Part shown: positions 45,701-57,077 of the stretch, piece by piece
Layout: each line of letters opens with the position of its first letter
Position numbering within the stretch: the stretch's first letter is position 1
DNA from: Sorghum bicolor
Taxonomy: Eukaryota > Streptophyta > Magnoliopsida > Poales > Poaceae
Assembly: GCF_000003195.3 (NCBI RefSeq)
Contig: NC_012872.2
Location: forward strand, 20,555,804-20,619,803
Length of the DNA: 64,000 nucleotides
Reading direction: 5' to 3'
Program-made: the position numbers and the translations under genes
The notes under the pieces: model-generated
Databases searched by the model: none
What the model was told of the DNA's origin: nothing
Seen by the model: only the letters and a program-made list of their open reading frames with translations

Positions 45701-48461
45701 AGATGGTGGAGTACTGTGCTCTCGGGTGTCGTGAACCTGGTCAAATCTTGGGAAAGCCAGATTTAGGTTGACATATGCAAGATCCAATTCTACATATGTC
45801 GGGTGGTTAGGAACTCCAGCTGGATTGCTAAGCGGTTCGAATCATCGTTGCTCCCCGATTGGGAGACTCAATCCACTAACCCTTATTGTAGTTAATAAGG
45901 CAATTAAGTTATGAAATGGGGAAATTGGAAATGTCTCAGGGAGTTCAGATCCCAATTCTCAGTCTCACAGTGACATGAAGCTATGGTCGTCAGATAAATA
46001 TCATTCTTGTTAGGGATTAGGGATTCACGGACTTGTCCATGAAAAGCAACTAAATAGACTGTCCTTGAATTCCTCCGCCTCTCGAGGTGGCCAGTTTGAG
46101 GCTAAAACTTTGAAAGTAAGGATCCACTATTAGTAAGCTTTTATGCAAAACAATTTGGTTCCTTGATCAGCCACTCCTTGTCTACCCTAAAGCATGCATT
46201 CCCAAGTTCTCCTCTTTTCTGCTGGGTAAGTCTTGTTGAGTACTCTTGTACTCAGGGTTTTATAAACCCTATTGCAGGTGAGGCATAGGAGCTGACTTGC
46301 TTCGGACCCTGATGCATGACCGTCGTTGAGGTTGATGATGATGAGGAATGAGAGTGGCCCGTGGGTTGGGTCAAAAAGTTGTAAACTTTGTAATATTTTT
46401 CAGGTTGCTCCTTTAAACATGGTTTGTAATAACACTTTACCTAAGTCCTACTTTGAAGAACTATTGTTGTAAATTAAGTTATGTAATGCTTCCACTGTTT
46501 TACTTCGAAATGCTACTTCGGTTATGTATCGTCTGTGATGTGGTAATGTCTTCGCAATGAATGATCCTGGTGTTAATATGGTCACTCGCTATCCCATAAA
46601 GGTGAGAAGAAGAAATTCTCGTTAATTGACCATCGCTGGTGGTCAGGACAAGCACTGTTATTACACCACAGGTAGCAGTGAAATGGGCGTCCTAGGATGC
46701 TCATCAGACATCTAAGGTAGCTGGATCCCCGGCATCATTGTCAGAGGTCTTTTGGACGATGACAGGTGTCGGTGGGTGTTGGGTATTCTTAACATCATTA
46801 CCAAAAGTAGACTAAGTTCTCTAAATTTAGTAACGGTGCCAAAAATGCCAAACCTATCCCTCACACCACTTAAGCCAAGTTGTCATCCCCAGCATGATAT
46901 AAGAGACGCGGTATTGAAATATGCAATTGCTCTTCTAAATAAATAATGAATGGGATCTGCAAGCGCACAGATTAATACCGATGTAGCATTTTAATCGGGA
47001 AGTATTCCAGGTATCGTTATTTATATTTTTACCACTGGAAAGGGATTAGCAATCATCACTATTGATTACAGAATAGAATATGAGATTGAGCATCTATCAT
47101 TGCATGTATAATTGAGAACATTATATCTAACTCTTCATATAGGGATAATTGTCACATAAAAGATATATGAAATAATAATAGTGACAAGGATAACTAATCT
47201 GATCTAGCCACATAATAAATATGATAAGCACCTCAATTAGATACTCTAGAAAGTCATTAGCATGGTATTAGAACGAACTACAAGAATATTCCCTAAGTTA
47301 TTCTCAACTATATAGTCTAGCATATCATAGTTAGTGCAAGCATACTTAGCAATCATTGCAAGACAAGACTATGCCCATGCATAGTGATATTAGCAAGGTA
47401 AATGAGAAACATAGCAATCACTCCCCTGTAATAATGTTGCTCTGCCAGCCCAATACACGAGAGGGGGACTATATAAGAATCAATGAAGCTGTCACTATCA
47501 CGAACCACCCCACGATCTGGCATATTGGGTACAATCGCAGATAAATACGGTATAAGCACCACGCCTACACAATATCTATCATTTACCCATAGATCCGATG
47601 GATAAACGCTATACGATCCTAAGCATGTATATAGATCCAATCTAACTAAGCCAAGTACATAACTATGATAAACTAAGAACAATATAATCTTGAATATAAA
47701 CAAGTAGAGCAAAGTCATAAGCAATATATTAAAGTAGAACAAAGTCATATTCATAATATTGAAGAACAAAGATAATTAGAAAGCAATTAGAAGCACAATT
47801 AGAGAATTACCAAGAATCCTCTTGACAGATCCGGAAACCAATCGAAGATTGACTCCTTCTAGTTCTAATCCTATGTAGCTATGCTAATCAAGATATCTAA
47901 TTGATGTGGTGGCTCTAATCTTGATCAGAGGCTTCTTCTCCCTTGAGGAACAATGAATTAGGGTTGAGAGGCTCTCTCCTCCAGGGGCCAGGGGGTCTGG
48001 TTTTATAGTCCCTTCAAGTGAATATGGGCCGTTGGATCAAACCGACATAGATTGTATGGTTTAGATTCATCCTTTAGGTCGGTGGAGATCTCCCACGAAG
48101 CAGAGTCCTGATTAGACTCAGGGAGGGGGCGGGCGCCCAGGGCAGGAGGGCGGGCGCCCTGCCTCTGGCCCCGTTTCTCCTCCGCTTCGGTCTCGTGGCT
48201 TCTGGAGTCTTCTAGATGTAAGATAATTGTGCGGCACGTTAATATCTCTATGTAATCCCGACGTGTGGGCCTTTCTTCCGTATTTCCTGATAACCCCCTG
48301 CAGAAATAGACAAACACCAAAACTCGTGGAATTCTATCAGATAAAACCCTAAGTCTGGATCTTGATTTCATTTGGATCCTTTTCTTTATTTATTTAGTAA
48401 TTAAATTTGATACTTAAGGACCGTCAACAGTGGGCCCGACTACTTAGGAGGTTCTGCCGCA
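42717..48461 (+). repeat. E4 5' LTR, about 4.1 kb without its insert
   Basis: Starts TGTAACATCACTGATGTTAC; the first 107 bases match the 3' LTR at 54500. It contains a GC-rich block (43480-44440) between AT-rich parts; many overlapping frames there, on both strands, have no domains. The right end is set by the primer site at 48464 because the 3' LTR is too short to compare. The solo LTR at 46777-48429 interrupts it. Confidence 0.6.
46777..48429 (-). repeat. Solo LTR of an Athila-like family in the E4 LTR
   Basis: TGTTGGGTATTCTTAACATC...GACCGTCAACA, 1653 bp, with perfect TSD GTGGG at 46772-46776 and 48430-48434. Minus-strand CTATAAAACC at about 47999-48009 is the TATA box; GGGCGGGCGCCC palindromes lie at 48128-48160. 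It is the family of the fragment at 42535. Confidence 0.9.
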
Positions 48462-48463
48462 GC

Positions 48464-48475
48464 TGGTACCGGAGC
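48464..48475 (+). other. E4 primer-binding site, degenerate
   Basis: TGGTACCGGAGC differs at two bases from TGGTATCAGAGC. It lies between the LTR and orf0, where a chromovirus primer site belongs. Confidence 0.55.
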
Positions 48476-48836
48476 ATTCATTGCTAAGATGACTGTTGTA
48501 TCCTTTGAGAAACTTCAAAATTATTTGGATCAAATATTCTAAACTTGACTATTTTGGGTCCAAGTGCTCTAGCCTTACTTTACCCTTGTCTATAGGCTTT
48601 AGCAAAGTTTTTAAGACCTTGTGAAGGAGCAGCATAAAGTATAGCCCTATGTTGTAAAAGTTTAATTGGTATAACTATTGGATTTATGTTACAAATCGTA
48701 AGTACGTTGCATGCATCATGACATTTCACTTGGTTAATTAACTTCCTCTTTATTTGGGTTGGGTTGTATAGGATCATTCCCATTCTTGCTAACCTTTAAG
48801 GTCTACTTTACTAAATCTAAACTCACCCTCTACAGG

Positions 48837-49541
48837 ATGGGCCGTCTGAAGCAAACTCCCCACAAGAGGGTAGGTCCCAAAGGAGTGCGTCGTCACCAAC
48901 AGGCCCCAAGAAGCGTACAAGCCAGTAGCAGTCATTCCCATCTTCAGGAGGAGATAGAGAAGTTATCTACAGAATTAGGTGAAGCTACTAGGGACAGGAT
49001 GCTCAATGTTATGCAAATCGGCAAGCTTTAGACCCAATTGGCAAACCAGAAGCAAGCCACGGAGAACTGCGAAGCGATGTTGACCCGGATGGTGGAAGAA
49101 CATAACACAGCTGTTGCCCGGGAGGAAGAGGCTAGGAGTAAACATGTGCATGAGTTGAGCCGCGCAAAGGCCAAGCTGACTAAAAGCAAGTATACTGAGG
49201 GCTTATACAAGAAGATGGTAGCCACCGTCACCGCTCAAAGGGATATCGCTTGGCAAAGGGAAGATCAACTGCAACTTGAGAAGCTTGAGTTGGCACATCA
49301 ACTGGCTGCAGTTAATGACATTGCAATGCAATACCGTGATATTGCATTTGATTTGTATCACCAACTTCATCCGCCTCTAGGGGAAGGGGAGATGGATACT
49401 GATGGAGAGTTAGCGGATGGAGGAGAGCATGATCAAGACCCTAGTAGTGAAGAGGAACAAGATTTTGGTGATGACAACCCAGGGGATGACCATGGGAACA
49501 ACAACGATGACCCCGGCTATGGTTCCGACCACATCGACTAG
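48837..49541 (+). pseudogene. E4 orf0, one stop codon
   Basis: Starts ATG at 48837 directly after CTCTACAG, which looks like a 3' splice site. Protein: basic start (MGRLKQTPHKRVGPKGVRRH), long coiled coil rich in Glu, Ala, Lys and Gln (about residues 30-170), and a very acidic C-terminus (DDNPGDDHGNNNDD). A TAG at 49029-49031 interrupts an otherwise open frame. Position between primer site and gag matches orf0 of rice RIRE3/RIRE8; that gene has no known function. It is not gag, which follows separately. Confidence 0.6.
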
Positions 49542-49767
49542 ATCAGTGGAGTTGCGAACGGCATCATTGTAGATCTCCTTAGAATACCTTAGTTGGGTCA
49601 GGGTTTATCGGTGTCGTGTGCTTTGAGTTTGTAAAAGTTGTAATCGTTTTTCTAAGCATGTTGAACTATTGTTGTAAGTTGTACAATAAATAAGTAGAGT
49701 TATGTAAAATATGTTTATGAGTTATAGACTTTAAGAAGTAACAAATAAAATATAATGGTTGTGACAG

Positions 49768-50866
49768 ATGCCGATGTGTACCTATAGATCTGACGAAGCT
49801 GGAACCTCCCACGGAGGGGAGGATATCCCCAACCCTCCACCTGCTCCACCTTCCTTGGCTGATGCCATTGCAGTCCTCCTCAGTGCCACCACTGACAATA
49901 TCCGTCTGTTGCGCGAGTTGGCACATCGACAACCAAATCCTCCCCCAAACCTCTGAGCTCATAATAACCTAGAGAGAGACCCAGTATGTGGACTTCACTA
50001 AGACCAGGCCCCCAGTTTTTACCAAGGCAGACGAACCTTTGGAGGCTGACGATTGGCTCCGAACAATGGAGCATAAGTTTAGCCTGATTCACTGTTCCAA
50101 AACTCAGAAGCCTCTCTTTGCTGCCCAGTAGCTTCGGGGAGCTGTAGGGGCGTGGTGGGAGAACTTTCCTACAATCCAAAATCCCAGACATCAGGTTACC
50201 TGGACAAAATTTAAGGACACTTTTCGCACCCATTACATTCCAGAGGGTCTGATGACAATGAAGGCAGAAGAATTTCTTGCCTTGCAACAAGGTGATAAGA
50301 CTGTGATGGAGTATGTGGCCAAGTTTAATCATCTTTTGCAGTATGCCCCTGATCATGTGAATACAAACAAGAAGAAAAAGACCTGCTGCATGCGTGGGCT
50401 AAACACTAAGATGCAAACAATGATGACTACCTATCAAAGTGTCACATATTATGAGGCGGTGAACATTGCTATCGCCTATGAAGAGAAAAATAGAAAACAC
50501 AAGGAAGCCAAGAAGAAGGCTATGTCCTCCTCTTTTTCTAGTCACGGTCAAAAGCGCCAGAAAATTCTTTATCATCCTCAGGGCCATGGACGCTTTACGG
50601 CTCAGTCACCTTTTCGTGGTTCTTTTCCTTCCCCACAATACTGACCTAGGCAGCAGGTTTACCCTAGGCCTACTGCCGTCCTTGCAGCTCCACGCTAGTC
50701 GAATGCCCCAGGCGTTCGTCCTTCCGCTCTATCGAAGCACAATTATCCCTGTTATAATTGTGGCAAACCCGGACATTTCTCAAAGGAATGCCCGTACCCC
50801 AAACAGTATAACCCAATTTTCCAAAGGCCGCCTGTCGGCCAACCATAGCAGAGCTAGTTCAAGAAC
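49768..50866 (+). pseudogene. gag: E4 gag pseudogene
   Basis: A Pro-rich N-terminus (49768-49953) is followed, in another frame, by the gag core: EADDWLRTMEHKF at 50042, a TAG at about 50128, then ending GLMTMKAEEFLALQQGDKTV with the frame open to 50644. A CCHC knuckle (CYNCGKPGHFSKEC) is encoded at about 50752-50793 in a further frame. At least two shifts and several stops. Confidence 0.75.
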
Positions 50867-53800
50867 ATGGCTCAAAAAGGTCAAAATGCACAGAGGGGCA
50901 AACCCGTGAAAAAGGTCAGACAAGTCTTTCACATAGAGGTAGAAACCATACCGAAAGGTGAGCCAGTGATGATGGGTACATTTTCGGTTGCTAATCATCC
51001 TGCTTTAATGCTTTTTGATTCGGGTGCATCCCATACCTTCATCAATCACACCTTTGTGATAAAGCATGAAATACCCATTGGGGAAACTAAAGATCATTTC
51101 TATATACAGTCGCCAGGGGGACAACTAAGTTCCAAGGAAATGGTCTATCAGGTACCTGTCGTATTTGGTGGGCATAGTTTTCCTACCAATATGATTATTC
51201 TTAAAGATCAAGATACTGATGTTATACTAGGCATGAACTAGATGGCACAACGAGGGGTTGTGCTAGACATCCTGCATAGAACTATCAAGATGCAATTGCC
51301 CGATAGTAACTCTTACCTCCTAATCCAACTGGCCACTCCAAAACGGGTAATTGAACAAGTTCATGCTACCATAGTGAAAGAAGTTGAAAATATCTCGGTA
51401 GTTCGGGAATTCTCGTATGTATTTCTCAAGGACCTACCAGGTCTGCCACCGGACCGGGATGTTCAATTTAGTATAGAATTGAAACTAGGGACAACCCCAG
51501 TTTCTCGAAGAGCCTATCGAATGGCACCAAAGGAACTGGCTGAATTAAAAACCCAATTACAAGAGTTGTTGGAGAAGGGTTTTATTCAACCCAGTTCATC
51601 TCCATGGGGTTGCCCAGCCTTATTTGTGAAAAAAGAAAGATCAGACATTAAGGCTGTGCATTGATTATGGTCCATTAAATGAAGTGACGATTAAGAATAA
51701 GTACCCATTGCCCCGAATTGACCTATTATTTGATCAGTTAGCCAGGGCTAAAGTATTCTCAAAAATTGATTTGAGATCAAGGTACCATCAGATCAAGATT
51801 AAGCTAGAACGTGTTCCAAAGACAGCTTTCACTACCCGCTACGGGCTATATGAATATCTGGTGATGTCATTTGGCTTGACCAATGCACCAGCTCACTTCA
51901 TGTATTTAATGAACTCCGTCTTTATGCCAGAACTGGACAAGTTTGTAGTCGCCTTTATTGATGACATCTTGATCTACTCTAAAACAAAGAAAGAACACGC
52001 TGAACACCTGAGGATTGTGTTGACCCGTCTAAGAGACCATCAACTATATGCCAAGTTCAGCAAGTGTGAGTTCTGGCTAGACAAAGTTCATTTCCTGGGC
52101 CATGTATTATCAGTGGAGAGAGTCACTGTAAACCTAGGCAAGGTAGAAGATGTCTTGAGTTGGAAGCCCCCTACTATGGTACATGAGGTCCGTAGCTTTT
52201 TGGGTATGGCGGGATATTACCGCCGCTTCATTTCGGACTTTTCAAGGGTAGCTAAGCCAATCACAACCTTGCTCAAGAGTCAAACAAAATTTGTTTGGTT
52301 GTTTGAATGTGAGCAGGCCTTTCAAACCTTGAAAAGGTTGTTGACTACTGCACCTGTGTTAGCACAGCCGAATATTGAGAAACCCTTTGTTGTGTGTTGT
52401 GACGCATCAGGAATAGGGATAGGCTGTGTGCTGATGTAGGAGGGTCAAGTGATTGCATATGCATCTAGGCAACTCAAGCCACACGAAGAAAATTACACAC
52501 CCATGATCTTGAGCTAGCCGCCGTAGTACATGCCCTGAAGATCTGGTGCCACTACCTGATAGGAAACACTTGTCATCTGTATATAGATCATAAGAGCTTG
52601 AAGTACATTTTTACTCAATCCCAACTCATTATGCGCTAGCGAAGGTGGCTAGAATTAATCAAAGACTACGATCTTGAGGTGCATTATCATCTAGGCAAAG
52701 CAAATGTAGTAGCAGATGCCCTCAGTCGTAAGGCCCACTGTAATTGCTTGATAGTGACGCCTAGAGATATAACTCTATGCCAAGAGCTTGAGAACTTGGG
52801 AATAGAGATGATTCCACAAGGGAGTCTGGCCAATTTTAAGATTGACTCCAATCTTTAAGCTCAAATCATAACAGTACAAAAAGAAGATAAGGGCATGAAA
52901 TACCTCAAAGAGAATTTCTAATAGAGCACCCACAGACTTTAAGGTGGATGATGCAGGTGTGATCTGGTTTAAAGATCGGTTAGTAGTCCCCAAGGTACTT
53001 GAATTACGTCAGCGAATCCTGGATGAAGCTCGTACCGCAAGGTATTCTATTCACCCACGAAGCAATAAGATGTATCAGGACCTAAAACAGAGGTTTTGGT
53101 GGATGAAGATGAAGATAGAAATAGCCCGCAATGTAGCCCAATGTGACACTTGTCGAAAATTTAAAGCCATTCATCTCAGATCCTCTGGGGAGTTGCAGCC
53201 CTTGCCTATTCCAGCATGGAACTGGGATGATATTGGCATGGATTTAATAGTGGGATTGCCTAGGACAACAAAAGGTTTTGATTCCATTTGGGTTATCATT
53301 GATCGTCTTACCAAGACTGCACATTTTCTACATGTAAAAGCAACATACACTACCATCACCTATGCCAAGATCTATTTTGACCGTATATTAAGTCTGCACA
53401 GGGTGCCAAAGACGATAGTGTCTGATAGAGGCACTCAGTTTGTTTCCCAATTTTGGAAATGCCTACAAAAATCCTTGGGCACCAAGCTTCTAAGTAGTTC
53501 AGCTTACCATCCTCAGACAGGTGGGCAAACTGAACGAGTTAATCAGATATTAGAAGATCTATTGAGATCATGTGCCCTAAATTTTCCAGATAAGTGGGAT
53601 GACTGCTTACCTCTAGCTGAGTTCTCATATAACAATAGCTATCAAGAAAGTATTAAAATGGTTCCCTTCGAGGCACTATATGGTCGTCGATGTTGAACTC
53701 CATTACACTAGTCTAAACCCGGTGAAAGATGGTTCTTTGGGGTTGACTTGGTAAAAGAAACCAAAGACAAAGTAAGAAAATTCAGAATAACTTGAGAGTT

Positions 53801-54283
53801 GCTCAATCCCGACAAAAGAGCTATGCTGATAGAAGACATCGACCCTTAAGATTTGCTAAGGGCGACCATGTGTATTTAAAGGTATCCCCGATGAAAGGAG
53901 TGAATCATTTTGGGGTTAAAGGCAAGTTAGCACCTCGCTACAATGGTCCATTCCCAATCATCGACCGATGTGGACAGGTAGCTTACCACCTCAAGTTGCC
54001 CGAACAATTATCTGGGGTACACAATGTGTTCCATGTATCCCAATTGAAGAAGTGTCTTCGAGTGCCGGACCAGGTCCAAGATTTTGAGGATGTTGAGCTT
54101 GAACCTGATCTTACTTATGCATAGTATCCCATCCGGGTATTGGACCAAAAGGATCGAGTTGCCCGAAGAACAACCACCAAGTGGTACAAGGTACAATGGA
54201 GTCAACATTCTGAAGAAGAAGCCACGTGGGAATCCGAAGACTATCTTATGGAGAACTTTCCCAAGTTTTACGCTTCTCTTTAG
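50867..54283 (+). pseudogene. pol: E4 pol: protease, RT, RNase H, integrase, chromodomain
   Basis: Protease at 50867-51241 with LFDSGASHTFI; TAG at 51239 where the family has Trp (GMN-W). RT at 51242-52439: [14 protein letters not shown], a frameshift near 51650, [17 protein letters not shown], and catalytic FIDD at about 51954-51965. Stop at 52437 (probably Gln to TAG), then RNase H remnants with further stops. Integrase at 52944-53696: H...CDTC zinc finger, DLIVG, SDRGTQF and QTERVNQ give the DDE residues. After a TGA near 53695 and a shift, the tail holds GDHVYLKVSP (53792-54124) and a chromodomain (KWYKVQWSQHSEEEATWE), ending at 54283. The domain order is gypsy. Confidence 0.9.
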
Positions 54284-54483
54284 ACTAGTGGCCAGTAAAA
54301 AGAAGTGTGCTTTAAAGTGGATGAAAGTGTAACCCGAGGCATGTGCTTAAGGTACCTGTATGTTTATAATGAGATGTTCTTCCCCAACCACCTGTCTTGT
54401 GGAAAAGCTAATGATGGATTAGCTTGACACATTTCCTTTTCCATTACTAACCCTAAGGCTTTAAATCTCAGGGATGAGATTTC

Positions 54484-54606
54484 TTTAAGGGGGAAGGGCT
54501 GTAACATCACTGATATTACAGATACTAAAACTGGATCATGTCATCATAAGCATTGCATAGCATAGTTGTTAAGCACATCATGATGCATCAAGTTAAAATA
54601 AGTTTG
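54484..54606 (+). repeat. E4 polypurine tract and truncated 3' LTR
   Basis: TTTAAGGGGGAAGGGC (54484-54499) primes plus-strand synthesis and is followed by 107 bp of LTR from 54500 (TGTAACATCACTGATATTAC). It agrees with the 5' LTR to AATAAGTTT at 54606 and is unrelated from there on. Confidence 0.8.
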
Positions 54607-55640
54607 TTCCTAAGAATCACTTTCTTGATCTTGTAGTTTTAATTAAATGATCTGAAATATTGCACACCCTATCTTTGGAAGATGATAGTCATAATTATGA
54701 AGTTAAATGCATAGATAGACCATCCTTCCATAATGTTGAATAATCTGATCGGCCAAGTGTTTTAATGCTACAAGCTTGCTAATCATTTGTTCCTATCACC
54801 CATGTTTAGATTGAGCAAAACACACAAACATCAACTTTATCTTGTTCAATGTGCCAAGTTCTAGAGTTTAATGAATAAACCTTTTGGTTATGTTGGTGTT
54901 TTCCCACCAACAGAGCCCATGCACTTGATCTCTGCCTTGTCTCTATGAGCAGGACACACTTTAGTCAACTCCCCGAGAATCCTACAAGTGAAGATCCTAG
55001 ACCTATGAACATGCACACTGAGCGAAGATGTTGCTCGCTCCCTAAACTAGTGCTTGACTCCAAACCATTGGAGAAGCAATAAACATAGGTGAAACCATCT
55101 CAAGAGGTCCAACTATCATGGTCTCCACCTTTGGGACCAGATAAAGCACCTAAGAATTAACATGGTAAGAGGTCCTGTTCGGAGGACTTAAAATCACCAA
55201 ACGCCACGCCAAGAGGTAACTTGGTATTTCTCTGCATCTTCCTTTAAGCATATTTGTCTTTCTTAACTGCATTAGTAGTTGCATCTTTGTTGGTTATGCA
55301 TTAGAAAATAAAACTACTAAGCCCCATGTATTTAATATGTGATGCAGCAGCTTACATACTTATCTACTGTGATGGCACAAAAATAAGTTTTAGCATATTT
55401 ATTTTCCTATTTGCATACTATAAATATGAAAAGTAAAAAAATATATTGATCCTGCTAAAAGATAAATGGGTATAAGAAAGTTCTAGACTCTCAAAGCTTA
55501 GAGGTTTATTACTAACGCTTAATCAGTGCCACAAGCTTTGTTGTCTATTTTGAGCTTCATAGGCTTCAAAGGATCAAGAAGAACTAACAGGCACAAGGAC
55601 GTCCTGTGCCCTATCGGAGTACTATTCGCACAAGGCAAGT
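54607..55640. other. Unassigned DNA between E4 and the next LTR
   Basis: No gene or complete repeat recognised. It does not match the E4 LTR or the LTR that E4 entered. It might be another retrotransposon interior, or sequence joined here in assembly. Confidence 0.35.
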
Positions 55641-56702
55641 TGTAGGATCTCCTGGAAGTTAAAGAGGCCTAGAGGAGGGGGTGAATAGGCCTGTAAAAAT
55701 TCAGCTCAAAACTCTGTTAGAACAGAGGGCGGCACTGTCGGCCTTATAGGGCGGCACTGCCGGCCTTCAGCGAAAGCACAAATATCAGTGAGACTTTGCA
55801 GGAAGTAAACTAATACAGTGAAGAACACAATCCTACAATATGAAGCTAAGATCCAGTGCAAAGATTGGATACCACAGAAAAGTCTCACAAGACTAGATCA
55901 GGCCGCCAAACCCTAAAAGAGTATAACTTGAGAAGTAATTTGCAATAAGCACACTAGACTCAGTGATTTATCCCGTGGTTTAGCTCACCACAAAGGCTTG
56001 CCTAGGTCCACATTGTTGAGGAAGCCACAAAAGGCTTAGGCTTGCCACAAAGGTTTGCCCTACCATCGTTCTCAAGTCAAGAGAGTGACTCTTGAAGTGA
56101 GGGGTAATTTCTTAGCTACAAAACAAGTTTACAAACCTCCCAAGGCTGCCACACAAGAGGGCCAGCTCAAGGGTGACGCCTAGCCGGCTAGGATCAAGCT
56201 CCAAGAGTAACAAACCCTAGAACCGCCGGCCAATCATGAACCAAATGCTCTTAGACTTTGGGAATTAGTGGATCTACTCTCCAATCGAGTTTTGCTGCCT
56301 TTTCTCTTAAGGATTGATGGTGGGAATCAAGCATTTGCTTGAGAGATGGAGGAGCAACAATGGAGGAGAGAGAGAGAGCTCTAGTCTATCTGAGCACGAG
56401 ATTTTTTGACTGAGGTGCATTATGACCGTTGTGGGGAGTGTCCAGAAGTATAGACACCCCCTGGGTCCCAATGGTCAGCAGAGGGCGGCACTGCCGCCCT
56501 GGCCAGAGCAGGTCAAAGGTGAAACTATTTTGCAGGCTGCTTTGGCTGAGAATGATGATGTTATTTTGTGTAGATGAGCCTTTGGTTGCACAGTTGACCA
56601 ACAATTCTAGAATTCCCCTTTATAGTACATTTTTTCCTAAACTCAAGAAAAGGAAATAAAATGAAGCAATGCATTCTTGAGTTGGATCAGCTCAATCATG
56701 TT
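55641..56702 (-). repeat. Sirevirus-type LTR, minus strand, cut by the gap
   Basis: Starts TGTAGGATCTCC. The minus-strand end with TATTCACCCCCTCCTCTAGG matches the style of the E0 LTR end (TTCACCCCCCTCTTGG). Near-palindromes GGGCGGCACTGCCGGCC recur at about 55727, 55749 and 56483, in the role CACCGGAC palindromes have in other Sireviruses. No primer site follows on its left, so it is a 3' or solo LTR. The rest lies beyond the N run. Confidence 0.5.
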
Positions 56703-56802
56703 NNNNNNNNNNNNNNNNNNNNNNNNNNNNNNNNNNNNNNNNNNNNNNNNNNNNNNNNNNNNNNNNNNNNNNNNNNNNNNNNNNNNNNNNNNNNNNNNNN
56801 NN
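56703..56802. other. Assembly gap (100 N)
   Basis: A run of exactly 100 N, the usual placeholder for a gap of unknown size. Order and distance of the two sides should not be trusted. Confidence 0.99.
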
Positions 56803-57063
56803 AAGAGATGTTTTGAGTGTGGTCAAGAAGGACACTTTGCTCATGAGTGCAAGGCACCACTACCACCACCCTTGCCCAAGCATGCAAGACCATTTGCCTT
56901 CAATGCTCACTACATTGTAAGGAAAGACAAGAGTGGCAAGGTCAAGGTTAGCTTCATGGGGCCACCAAACAAGCAAAGGCCAAAGAAGATTTGGGTGCCA
57001 AAGCAACTAGTTGAGAAGGTCAAGGGCCCTAAGCAAATGTGGGTCCCTAAATCTCAAGCTTGA
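56803..57063 (+). CDS. gag: E5 gag, C-terminal part
   Basis: Enters from the gap in frame: CCHC knuckle CFECGQEGHFAHEC (about 56809-56850), then a basic, Pro-rich tail with IWVPKQLVEKVKGPKQMWVP, ending at TGA 57061-57063. No stop in the visible part. Pol lies in another frame 14 bases on, so pol expression needs a frame change or reinitiation. Confidence 0.85.
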   Translation, partial: KRCFECGQEGHFAHECKAPLPPPLPKHARPFAFNAHYIVRKDKSGKVKVSFMGPPNKQRPKKIWVPKQLVEKVKGPKQMWVPKSQA

Positions 57064-57077
57064 TCTCTTGTATGTAG

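Larger units (their letters stand above)
42717..54606 (+). mobile_element. E4: chromodomain Ty3/gypsy element with orf0, 3' LTR truncated
   Basis: Plus strand: long 5' LTR (42717 to about 48461, invaded by a solo LTR), weak tRNA-Met primer site, orf0, gag, protease, RT, RNase H, integrase and chromodomain, polypurine tract, and 107 bp of 3' LTR. Order and chromodomain identify a chromovirus; orf0 plus a multi-kilobase LTR suggest a RIRE3-like (Tekay clade) member. Stops and shifts make it inactive. The 3' LTR ends abruptly at 54606 and no return to the target LTR (expected GATCTGCAAGCGC) is seen. Confidence 0.85.
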
